NCBI GenBank assembly: GCA_009927065.1
Contig: RFNU01000098.1
Location: 1-18,749, forward strand
Reading direction: 5' to 3'
Length of the DNA stretch: 18,749 nt
Origin: a bacterium
GTDB taxonomy: Bacteria; Pseudomonadota; Gammaproteobacteria; Berkiellales; Berkiellaceae
The translations under genes were made by a program, and so were the position numbers. This document shows, piece by piece, positions 1 to 10,400 of this stretch (positions are counted from its first letter, which is position 1; every line of letters starts with the position of its first letter). The notes beneath the pieces are model-generated. The model ran no database searches and was not told the DNA's origin. It worked only from the letters and a program-made list of their open reading frames with translations.

Positions 1-25
1 GATGATTTGTGAAAAGATCCTGATG

Positions 26-80
26 GTGACATTCTCCCGCCATTAGAATTGCTTGTGCAATTTAGTGATGGGAGTGTCAC
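26..80. repeat. Nested inverted repeat at the prmB 3' end
   Basis: GTGACA plus CTCCC (26-31, 34-38) pairs with GGGAG plus TGTCAC (70-74, 75-80), leaving a two-base bulge. Inside it, AATTGC (47-52) pairs with GCAATT (57-62) around a four-base loop. The outer arm includes the prmB stop codon (79-77). It could act as an mRNA 3' end structure or transcription block for prmB. No run of T follows on either strand, so it is not a canonical intrinsic terminator. Only 25 bases of flank are visible. Confidence 0.35.
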
Positions 81-1033
81 GCAATATTAGCATTAGCCTG
101 AATCTCTTTTTGATGTTCAAGCAATTCTTGTCTGGTGAGCAAGAAAATACCATCTCCGCCTCTAGAGAATTGTAACCAAGTAAAAGGGATACCTGGATAT
201 TTTTCTTCCAAGTGGACTTGAGCTTCACCAACCTCAACAATTAAAATACCATGAGGGGTAAGGTAATTTATTGCTTCAACTAAAATCTTATCAACAAGCT
301 TAAGACCATCTTCGCCACCATCTAAAGCACCCTGGGGTTCATGTAAATATTCTTTAGGTAGAACTTTCATACTACTAGAGGGAACATAAGGGGGATTCGC
401 AATAATGATATCATATTGATCGGTAGACGATAACTTTTCAAAAAGATCGGATTGAATAAGCCTAACTTGTTCTTCTAAAGCATAACGCTCCACATTTATT
501 TTAGCCACAGCTAAAGCATCGGTGCTAATATCGACAGCATCAACAAGAGCAGATTCGCACATCAGCGCTGAAGCAATAGCAATACAACCGGAACCTGTTC
601 CAATATCAAGAATACGCTCAACATTATTAGCATCAATCCATGGGGAAAACTCTTCTTCAATCACTTCTGCAATCGGTGAGCGAGGTATCAAAACACGATT
701 ATCAACATAAAAACTTAATCCGGCAAAATAACTTTCAGAGATTAAGTAAGCAACAGGTTCTTTCTTTTCAATACGACGTTCAATTCTGGACAGCAAAAGC
801 TTTTTCTCGCTCGGTAGTAAGCGAGTTTGAAAATAAAGATGATCTAAGTCAGGGGGTAACGCTAATGTTCCCAAGATCAAAGCAACAGCATCATCTAAAC
901 TTGATTCTGTACCATGACCATAAAAAAGATCACTCTTATTAAATTCACTCATTGCAAAACGAATCATATCTTGAAGAGTCACAAGATGATCTTGAGCTTC
1001 ACTTAAAGTCTTGTGTAATGTTTCTGTGGTCAT
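77..1033 (-). CDS. prmB: PrmB, 50S ribosomal protein L3 glutamine N5-methyltransferase
   Basis: PrmB methylates the side-chain amide of a conserved glutamine in ribosomal protein L3 (the GGQ-like site) using S-adenosylmethionine, in the cytoplasm during ribosome assembly. The 318-residue product has the full HemK/PrmB layout. The N-terminal helical substrate domain (about 1-110) contains LQDMIRFAMSEF and LFYGHGT, close to the E. coli PrmB pattern as I recall it. FYVDNRVLIPRSPI is at 108-121. The SAM-binding motif I, ILDIGTGSGCIAIA, is at 141-154, and the acidic motif VDAVDIS at 164-170. The catalytic NPPY tetrad is at 213-216, where Asn and the Pro pair clamp the glutamine amide. A C-terminal FTWLQFSRGGDGIF block also matches the family. 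The length is close to the roughly 310 residues of E. coli PrmB, which supports this ATG. No good Shine-Dalgarno lies just upstream; the ATG instead overlaps the TGA of a short upstream frame (ATGA), suggesting translational coupling. Transcription probably starts near 1137. The free-standing RF methyltransferase PrmC is the nearest alternative, but the PRSP region and N-terminus fit PrmB. Confidence 0.97.
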   Translation of the reverse strand: MTTETLHKTLSEAQDHLVTLQDMIRFAMSEFNKSDLFYGHGTESSLDDAVALILGTLALPPDLDHLYFQTRLLPSEKKLLLSRIERRIEKKEPVAYLISESYFAGLSFYVDNRVLIPRSPIAEVIEEEFSPWIDANNVERILDIGTGSGCIAIASALMCESALVDAVDISTDALAVAKINVERYALEEQVRLIQSDLFEKLSSTDQYDIIIANPPYVPSSSMKVLPKEYLHEPQGALDGGEDGLKLVDKILVEAINYLTPHGILIVEVGEAQVHLEEKYPGIPFTWLQFSRGGDGIFLLTRQELLEHQKEIQANANIA

Positions 1034-1104
1034 TGAAATGAGCGAGAAGCCAGAACAATTTCTGGAGGGATAGCTAACAGCGTGATGCTGACCAGATCTC
1101 GCAT
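1030..1104 (-). CDS. Candidate 24-residue leader peptide upstream of prmB
   Basis: A 25-codon frame beginning MRDLVSITLL and ending SRSFQ runs from ATG at 1104..1102 to TGA at 1032..1030. That TGA overlaps the prmB start as ATGA. A strong Shine-Dalgarno-like AAAGGAG lies at 1112..1106, but only one base separates it from this ATG, which is closer than usual. An in-frame TAG at 1122..1120 excludes a longer N-terminus. The ATGA overlap, the absence of a dedicated prmB ribosome site and the promoter just upstream together suggest coupling or attenuation. The peptide has no function I recognise, and the frame could be a chance opening. Confidence 0.35.
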   Translation of the reverse strand: MRDLVSITLLAIPPEIVLASRSFQ

Positions 1105-1124
1105 TCTCCTTTGGTTGAGCTATC
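1042..1124 (-). promoter_or_regulatory. Potentially structured prmB mRNA leader
   Basis: Several exact complementarities sit between the prmB promoter and start. GATAGCT/AGCTATC pairs 1069-1075 with 1118-1124. GCGAGA/TCTCGC pairs 1042-1047 with 1097-1102. Two local hairpins are CCAGAA-CAAT-TTCTGG (1050-1065) and CAGC-GTGAT-GCTG (1078-1090). The first two helices cross each other, so they must be mutually exclusive or form a pseudoknot, as in attenuators or autoregulatory leaders. The AAAGGAG site of the upstream frame lies inside the 1069/1118 helix. No known riboswitch class is recognised, and no conservation evidence is available here. Confidence 0.35.
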
Positions 1125-1143
1125 AGCGATGAATATTAATTCT

Positions 1144-1172
1144 ATTATAATCTTTTGATGACCTTTAGTCAG
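1144..1172 (-). promoter_or_regulatory. Sigma70-type promoter for prmB
   Basis: Read on the minus strand, CTGACT (1172..1167) is separated by exactly 17 bases from a perfect TATAAT (1149..1144). The -35 box matches four of six consensus positions. Transcription would begin around 1137, giving a leader of about 100 bases before the prmB start. That leader would include the upstream frame and all the helices noted at 1042..1124. This is the only strong promoter match I see in the intergenic region. Confidence 0.6.
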
Positions 1173-1311
1173 CGAGTTTTTTAATATTTTGCATGTTAAA
1201 ATTTATCGAAATATGTCCAGTCAGTTCATTTTAAGAGATCCCGCGTTATTAGCTAAGAAGAACAACTGCCCAAAATGCCACCTTCGATTATAAAGTAATT
1301 ATATATCAGCA

Positions 1312-1330
1312 TGTTAAAAAAAATTTAACA
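1312..1330. promoter_or_regulatory. Interrupted palindrome, possible operator
   Basis: TGTTAAA (1312-1318) and TTTAACA (1324-1330) are perfect inverted seven-base arms separated by five A residues, a layout typical of dimeric regulator sites. The ten-base string GCATGTTAAA that contains the left arm (1309-1318) also occurs exactly at 1191-1200, followed there by ATTTA. Both copies lie between the divergent genes. The 1312-1330 copy overlaps the -35 candidate for the giant gene. The high A+T content makes chance matches more likely, and no regulator can be named. Confidence 0.35.
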
Positions 1331-1354
1331 CAAATAATGACAATACACTAAAAA
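1325..1354 (+). promoter_or_regulatory. Weak promoter candidate for the giant gene
   Basis: TTAACA (1325-1330) matches five of six -35 positions. It is followed 18 bases later by TAAAAA (1349-1354), which matches four of six -10 positions. It would give a leader of about 60 bases. TATAAA at 1289-1294 is an alternative -10 but lacks a good -35. The remainder of 1125..1418 is AT-rich and shows no RNA gene or credible ORF. Confidence 0.25.
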
Positions 1355-1418
1355 ATTTTCTTTCCAATGCTAAATTTAAATATGAAGGCGCCAAAGTAAG
1401 GCAATATTTATAATAGGT

Positions 1419-4400
1419 ATGGATGATCTTATGATTCATGATGAAACTTTCTCTTCTAAGAACTTTTTAGGAATAGTTGAAGCTATTCACGGGTCTGTTT
1501 TTATTAAAAGAGCAAATTCAGATAAGTTCGTGCAACTTAAAGTTGGCGATAAAATCTACAAAGGCGATCAACTTGATGAACAACAAGGTCAAATAGCGTC
1601 TTTGTATACAGCTACCGGCACACTGCTAAGTCAGCAGCATCATCATCATTTAATTGAAGCATTGCTTAGCAACAATCAAGAAGTTTTGACGGTCTTTACG
1701 CAACAAGACAATGTTCTTGGCGTATTTCCTGAAGAGATACAGTCAGCTGAAGATGACCGTAGTTATCGTGGCGTATCTTATCAGAATCTCAATAACCCTA
1801 TTATATCTATTGATGCTCTTGATGAGAGCATCTCAGCTACACAAGGGAGTGATGATGTTTATTTTGTAGCCAAACATGATCCTAATTTTAAAATCTACTT
1901 GTCTGAAATTAATCAAGATGATGAAAATCTTGATGTCTTGTTTGCGCCTATACCTCAGGGACTGATTAACCCTCAAGATGAACAGACCAATACATTTAAA
2001 GTGATTGCTGAAAATCTTTTGCTTGATACAGATACCAATACAGTTTATTTTTATACGAGCAAATCACTTGTTCCTCTTTTTGTTTTTCAAGAAAATGTTA
2101 ATCAATCTTTCATGGAAAGATTTGTTACCAACAGTTACAGCTCTTATTTATTATCCGATTTTTTCACAAAAAACCTTGGCAATGCAAGCCCTTTTAAAAT
2201 GTTATTCCAAGGAAGTTTAGCAGTTGATTTTTCCAATCTACGCGCAGAAAGGCTTACCACACTGCCAAGCACCAGTAGTCAAAATCAATTTGTTCTTTTA
2301 GATTATACTGCCGCCCCTATCTCTACAGAAAATCTTGAAAAATATCGTTTAGAATTAACGTTCCCCTCGCGTGTAAATTTAAATAATCTAGATATTGGAT
2401 TAACACCTATTATTACAGATAAAGGTTGGTTGGCGACGACGGCATTATCGTTAGATAAAAAATGGCAGCCAGTTGGAGCCGTAGATTCTCTAGGATCTGC
2501 TTTACAGTGGGAGTGGATTTTACCTGCAGAGGCTTTTAATAGTACTGTTGATGATCATAGCTATAATCTTTTAAGTTCTACGATTGCAGATTTAAATCAA
2601 ATCATCAATCTATTTACAGGTTCTTCATCAACAAAAAATGCTAATTCTTTTGTTCATGATTATATATCAAAAATTAATACGTTAGATCTCAATAATAAAG
2701 ACGTTGGTGAGAGTCTCACTCGTACATTCATGAATGATTTTATTGATCCTTTAAAAACCACTTATTCAGGTGGACAAGCTCAGTATGTATTTAAAGCTGG
2801 TATCACTTTTGATCTTGCAATTAGAGCAGTAAACCAATTGTTAAGAGCAGAAATTAGCTTAGAACAAAATGTTCTCAATCAGTACAACTTGCCTCCAACG
2901 ATCGGCAAGCAAATGGTGCTGATTGCACCAACTGATGCCGTTCCTGCTGGCACCAAGCTTGATCTGCAAATGCAATCAAGTGTTTCTGATTTTGACAGCG
3001 TATTAGTAGAACCTATCTTTATTGAAACAGTTTCTAGTACATCTGCCAAAACGGATGATGTTAATCTTGTTGATGCTTATAATTACTTTGCTAAACAGAT
3101 CATTAATGCCGATTACTCACCATTAGCATCGTCTCTGAAAATTTATAATCCCGCAAAAGAAGTTGGTAATAACTTTTCAAACGCTAGCAATTTGACTCAA
3201 CAATGGATTTTTGATGGGTATGAGCTGACTCAAAATGGTGAATTAAAGATATCTTTAATATTAAATCAAGGCTCACAACTGTCAGCGATTAATGTTCTTG
3301 AAACGTTATCATCAACATTATCCAATGTTAGCTCGATGCAGATGGGAGAGCTTTTAACACAAGCCTATCAACAAGCGATAGGATCTGTAGTTCCAAGCCA
3401 TGATTTAGTGAGTGGGCGTCACCCGACAATCATTATTTCTCCCGCAACTGCTATTGTGTATGATCCTAATACCTATGCATTTAAATCCTATGCTGCATTT
3501 TCTAGCCCCACTGTAGGCGCAGGCCAGACCTTTATTTCCAATCCGATTGGTTTGAGTGATAGTCTTGCTATTAAAAATATTCAATTAAATAGCAGTACTG
3601 GACTTTCATTACTAAAGAATATTCAAGGCTATAAGTATTTTTCTTATGACTCTCTTGTACAAAATGCAGCTTCTGCTGGAGCAATCTCTCTTTATGTGAC
3701 TTATCCTACAGGCAATTTCACATTACCGCTGAATTCAAATCAGCTCGCCAATATTGATTCTGTTGTTCAAGCATTGTCTGAAGCTTTAGCGTTAAGATCA
3801 TTAGGCCATGCCTTTGTTCCGATGGGGGCAACTTTTAGTTACAATAACTATTTACAAGTTAATGCTTTTTTCCCTGAAGTCGCTTCAGCTCAAAACAGTA
3901 GTTTAACAAACCTCAATACCTTACTCTCTCAAGTCGCTCTTGATGAAGGACAGCAAGCTGGATCAATACGAGCGATCTTTGATAGTACAGGAAAATTGGT
4001 TATTACTGGGCCTCTTGATTTATCTAATCTGTTGTTTTTCAATAACAATGGTCAAACAACGACTTTACAGTCGCAAACCACACAATTTGTTGACTCACCT
4101 ATTCAATATTTAGGACTAACAGGATCAGGCAATACAGCCTATACCTTAAAGATTAATGATTTATCAGTCATACCCAATCTGTTTTATCGTCATTATAATG
4201 ATGTCGCCTCAAATGCAACGAACACAGATCTGCTGAACATGACTCAATCTGTTCAAAGTCAACTCAATGCAGCTCGCTCATTTGTAACTTTGTTAAATGG
4301 ATCTTCTTCAGTTACACAAGATACTCTTGTTAAAACAAGTAATTTTTTAGCAGCCCAATCATTAGGTGAGGCAGCGCCGATATTGGGATATGATCTTAAT

Positions 4401-7400
4401 TTGGGCGTCTTAAGCGATCAGATTCAAAGGGACTTTCAGACACAAGATAATCAGAAATACACTTTTACAACGCAAGGATTAACACGATTAGGCACATGGA
4501 GTATTAATGAGATCCCTGTTAATAATCAACTCACAGTGATAGCTGAACAGACAGTAACAGCATCAAGCAGTCTCAGTATAGATGGGAGTGCCATTACTTT
4601 AACTGAAGTCGTTAATGGTCCAAAAACTATTGGTAACATCACCGTGACAAAGCTTGGCTCAAACCAAAACTTATATTTAGTTGAGAAAAAGGCTAGTCCT
4701 GGTGCAGATGGATTAAAGAGCATTACTCCTGCGCTGATTATTGCTGACGGTCGTGTTGTTGATGGTCATGCTGAACTTAAGATTAAAGTAGACACAAGTT
4801 CCACGACACAGCTTACTAAATTATTAAATCAATTAAATATTCATTTCGTTGATGCTAGCTTATTAAACTCTAATCTTTTTAATCAATTGCAAGTACAGCT
4901 TAATGTAGCTGCGATCGAGGACAAACAAGCTGATTATGAAAAAACATTAACATTCAGTGTTCAAATTGATGAATTAACAGGGTCTGCGATCTATAAAAAT
5001 GGGACTAACAATCAGGATAATAATGCGGATCCTAACTCCGATCCTGGGACCGATCCTAATATTGTGACTCCAGCGAGCAGTTTACTTAATAGCTTTAAAA
5101 ATACTCAAAGCTTCTCAACTGTGGGTTTTGGAAAAAACTCAATTGCTAATAGCACAACAGAATATTTGATTAAATATCATGATCCTTATGTCTTAAATAA
5201 TACTGTCAATGAACTAGGCATATTAGAGAAAAAAACAAAAGGCATCAGTACAACAGCGATTACAAAACAAGTTGATTCGGTCCAAGATATGATTGCCTTT
5301 GTATCTCCGAATGATTTTCAACATGATTTCTTCTATCTGGATCCACTGACTAAGAAGATCGTGCCTCTTGCACAATCAGAACTTTTTGTTTTAGCAGCGT
5401 ATCGTAGTGTGAATGGCGACACTTCTTATCAAATTACCGGAACTGCCAAAGATTTTGCAAATATTTGTACGCTGCTACCTATTAATACTTCTAATCAACG
5501 AATTATTGATTTATTAGTAACAAAGAATGAAAGCAATAGTATCGTCACGTTAACAGAAACAGCAGAGACTATCAGTAATAAACTTGCCCTGGCTTTAGTG
5601 AGTAACAACCATGTCTCGAATTTTGCAACACCAACGAATCCTTCGTTATCACTCCTGTTAACTGACTGGAATGCATCACTTGCTAATAATCAATTAGACG
5701 CGCTTGTTGCCCCTGATTTTAAAAGTCAATTAAGTATATTGCCTCATTTATTAAGTAGTCAATCGAAGGGTGCTTTGGATATTGATGTCTTAGTGAATGG
5801 CCAAGATATTGCTAACAGCTCTTATCAATTAGTTGATCATGTTAATCAATTAACGGCATACACCACTATAGCCACAAACCCTTATTTGCAAGCTTATAAT
5901 GCTATTGTTGGAATGAGCAATCCGCAAGATCAAGCAACGTATCAGCAAATTAAAACTTTTATCAGTGTGACGGAACACTTATCGTCCTACAATGTCTTTG
6001 ACTATAAAGAATATGTTGATTTATTTATCACATTAGCCGAGAAATACAATGCCAAGATGGGTAGCCAGCTTATTGATACACAAAAGCTTGTGACAGCAAG
6101 TTTATACACAATTATTCCATCTAAAGATTATATTGTTAGCGCTGATGATGCCATCAGAATTAAGATTACTAACTACTCTTTGCAAAGCGCATTATTAGCT
6201 AATATCAACACTTATGACAAAGCCGTTAACTACACAACCAATGAGCTTGCCGATCTTGAGTCCTTATTAGGATACAATAATAGCATTACCAAATATGTAA
6301 TAGATCCAGATACGAATACGAATCCGAATCCGAATCCGAATACTGATCTAAACCCGAATAATAATATTATTACATTTTCATCAACAGAAGACTTTGGTCA
6401 GAATTTTGTTTATTTAAGATCGTCAACAAGTGAACCAGAAAGTTTAGCCGAGGCGCTGAATTATTCATACTATGCCGGATTGTATTCTGTTAGTGGAACA
6501 GCCGAGCAGTTAAGCAAAATTTATGTTATTGCAGCCTTTAATGTAGACACTACAGTATCAGGATCGCCCGCTATCGTTGAGTCAGCAGACGGCCTCACAT
6601 TAACTCTTTCTGGTGATACTAATACTATCAGCGTAGCACAAACACTCGCATCACGATTAACGAATGTCAATTATTTGATGTATAATAACGGACATTTCTA
6701 TCAGCCCAATACAGGGACAACAGCCCAGTTTGCTCGAAACAACCTCGATAATACATTCGTTCAGGATAATAAAGCTTATTTTATCCCACATCCAGAATCG
6801 CCATTGATTGCCTTAAAACGCAATCCAGATGTGACGCCATTTGATTATGGCATTTTAGGATTCTCTGAAGAACACTCAGTATTTTTACCCTTAAAAATAC
6901 AACCCAATGGCTCGATTATAAATTTTGCTGCAGGTGATGTAACGCTTAATGGGGTCAGTTTAGATTCTTTTAGTTTGAATGCCGATGGAAGTAATATCAG
7001 CACAGTACTTCCAAGTATCAAAACACAATTAGCAGCAGCAGGCTCAAGTTTGGGTAGTGAGCCAACTTTCAATCTTCATTTTTATAATAATCCAGCTGTT
7101 GATAATGTAGGGTTTAATCAAAATTATCTTGTTTTTTCAAATAATAATAATTTGCCTATCACAGTGGAATTAACAAGTTTAGCGGAGCAATCATTAGGCT
7201 TATCATCAACGTATGTTAACGTTGGTATTGGATATCATCATAATAAAGAGTTTGATACATTAGAAGTGATCTACTCATATCCACAAGGCGTCAGAAGCGG
7301 ATCGTCATTAGATGCGATGCCAGTTTATGACAATGCTCCTAATTTTTATGTGATACCATCCACAATACCATTAAATCTGAATAATGCTCAGTATCTTGTT

Positions 7401-10400
7401 TACTCTGTTGATGGAACCAATCCGTCCTCATATGACACGACAGTAACAAATTTATTGGCATTTTTCAGAATGCTTGATAAAGATGTTGCGATTCAGAGCT
7501 ATTCAAATGGATCAGTCATTTTCAATTTTACTCAGACAAAGCAGATCATTGAAAGTAAACTGCAAACGCTTTCTAATGGTAGTTATGCAGCAGTAACATT
7601 GAGCGGCACGAGTTCTCATCCATCGCTCACAGTTAATCTTGCCTCAAGTCCGCAGTACGCATTCGATATTAAACAAGATATCACACCATTGACGGTCAAT
7701 AGTATATTTGAACCGATTGCCGGTGATTATATTGTTAATATGTTTGGGCTGACCGTTATTAATAATTTAGCGCTCTTTAATCATACGGGAACACTCATCA
7801 GTCTCCTACAACCAAGCATGATTTCAGCTGCTAATTTGAATTATCTTGATACTGATAGTGACAAGTATACTTTAGATATTAATTCAAAAATAGATTACAT
7901 TCATTCTCCTTATTATCAAAAAACGGATAATACGCAAACTGTTGGCTCTGTTGGCTCTACTAATACACTAGACACAATTCTGACTACAAAGATTAAACCT
8001 GCGTATAATCAGATGACAGGTATTGACAGCACGCCACTAGCTATAACAAGGAGTGGTGATAATTTAGTTTTAGATGGTGGGTATTCATCGACATCGTTAA
8101 TCACCGAAGCAACAGCCTCTTCTTATCTCTATAATGGTAGTATCAGCCCTGATATTACCCTTGTTGCTTCTCGTAATCAGTACGGTCAATGGTTCTACAA
8201 AGATACGACACAACCAATCGAGTCAGCTGATATTTTACTCAAAACATCATCAGCAACTCCAAGCGCATTATCAGCATTATTCGGAGTTGCAACAGCGAAT
8301 GTTAGCATTAATGGCTCAACAGTCACTGTCAGCGGGCCGAGCAATAACATTTACTATAATGGAGTTGTATTATCCTCGAGTAATACATTGCCCTCTACTT
8401 ATACTTATAGTGCATCAGGTGTTTTAACCTTTAATACCGCTCAACTCGGTAATTTCTCTGCAGCATTACCCGGCTCTGTTTCTACATTAAACGATCATTA
8501 CAAAGTTTCTTGGATTAATGGCAGTACAAGCTACAGCACAATAAGTGTGACTGAGTCTTCAGATTATTTGCATCATTTTCAAAATACAAATCTTCCATCC
8601 GGCCTGATTTGGAGTCTTAAACTTAAAGATGATCAGAATGGAGTCTTACCGAGTTTTACCCAAGGCAAAGGTGGAGGGTTTGATGGCTCTCAAACAGTTG
8701 CTTTTGAATTAAATACTTCTGGGATGAATGCAACACCTTATTATCGTGAAAATCTTTGGGCACATCATAATAAAGTGCTTATAAGCAATGAAACATCAAA
8801 TCAGCCCTTATTAACAGATCTCAATTATGAGAATTATTTATTTAACAATACAATACAACCAGATATTCTGTTGAAGCAAAGTGCCTCTGGAAACTGGTTT
8901 TATGCCCCTAATGGTTGGAGTACGCTTTCTAATCCAACAGTCAGTGTTTCATTGAAGGGTACGACGAGCTTAACAACATTATCATCAGACAATAAAAAAT
9001 CGTTTTTTGGGACAGTCCTCACTCCATCGGTCGACTCTAGTAATGCAACAACAGTCAATTATTTGACTAATTCCACAGCAAGATTGAGCTATAAAAATAC
9101 GGGATTAAATAATGTTGACGGGTCGTTCATTATGAATGCGTATCCAACCGCTCAAATATCAGCCACTACTCCTGTGAGCGGGCAAAATAGCTATAATTTT
9201 GCTCAGAAATTATCTGCTGATATCTTGCTGATTCCAACAAATCAAGCAACACAATGGTTTGTTGCAGGAAATTGGAACACTGTGCCTACATCAAATAATA
9301 ATGTTACTTATGTTTATAAATTAGTAGCCACTCCTAATTACACATCAAATACTACCGCATTGACAACATTATTTAATAGCAGTGCAACAACAATAAGCTC
9401 AAATGTTAACAATACTATAGATACAACTATTTTTAATAGTTTAACTGACTCTGTTACGACAAATGGCACATTGGTCAGCATTCATTATGCCCCATCAACA
9501 GTACTCCCTAATTTATTTTACGGCGCAGCAACGATGGCAACAACTGCCGGGTTTAATGTTGGACCAAGTAGTAATCCAATTTCAGCTCTTGATAAATTTG
9601 GAACAGTATCTCCAGATATACTGCTGCAAAAAAGTAATACTGGCTATGGTACATGGTATTACAATCCCAATACAGGCTCATCGAGTTGGGCGAATATTGC
9701 TAATGGAAGCCAAACTGTCACATTGTCACTGACATCTTCAGCGACAACAGCGGCTAATCAGGAAACAGCTATTAAAGCTTTATACAATAATGGAACAGCT
9801 TTAGGCTCTATCGTTAACCAAGTCACTTTTAATGCTGACAAGAGTGTTACGCTTAATATTGGTTCTAATTCAGCACCAACGAATACAACTTATTCGGGGA
9901 CTCAAACTGAAGGCGGAAGTGGCAGTGCTAAGACTCTTACATTAGGAAGCAGTACAGAGCCCTTCGATATTACAAAGCTATCAACATCGATCAGTGCTGT
10001 ATTGAGCACAAATGCCAACAACCGTCTTACTATCAAATCGAGCGATCAGACAATAACGTACGCTACCAGTGATATGACTGCAGATAAGCAATTGCAACAT
10101 TTTACAAAAGACAGTGCAGTTGATAACACACTTAATCTTTCTAGCTCAATCCCCGTGTCTTCTTTGACCGCATATTACAATACTGGTGCTAGCGATCTGA
10201 CTTACACCGCGCAAAACGTTGGATTTGATATTATTAACTCAGGATTGTATACCCATACTCTTTATACAAGTAATGGTGCGTTATATACGGCTCAAAACGA
10301 TCCTAATAATGTCTACACAGTCATTACAAGCAGCCTTGTGCCCAATGCAAAAACCTTGGTGTATACGACAAGCACAACAGTTTTTGATCCGACATTAGTA

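Noticed and set aside
1..43. A minus-strand frame opening at 43 (MAGECHHQDL...) and leaving the window
   Set aside because: Only 14 codons are visible, its start lies inside the hairpin loop region, it has no ribosome site, and the sequence does not resemble aroC or any other usual prmB neighbour.
522..942. Plus-strand frames opposite prmB
   Set aside because: PrmB is a full-length, motif-complete protein on the minus strand, and these frames are antisense shadows.
1146..1151. Perfect TATAAT on the plus strand
   Set aside because: No -35 element lies at a workable distance upstream. The box overlaps the minus-strand prmB -10 because the sequence is nearly symmetrical.
1639..1650. Run of four His codons near the N-terminus of the giant protein
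   Set aside because: It is short, follows two Gln codons, and there is no other sign of a metal-binding site. It is natural low complexity without a claim to function.
2307..2318. TAAP as a possible LapG cleavage site
   Set aside because: It lies about 230 residues after the retention module and has Pro where the family has Gly, so I do not call it a cleavage site.
8134..9732. Plus-strand frames of about 90 codons within the giant gene
   Set aside because: They overlap the main frame in other phases, have no ribosome sites, and show compositions typical of shifted reading.
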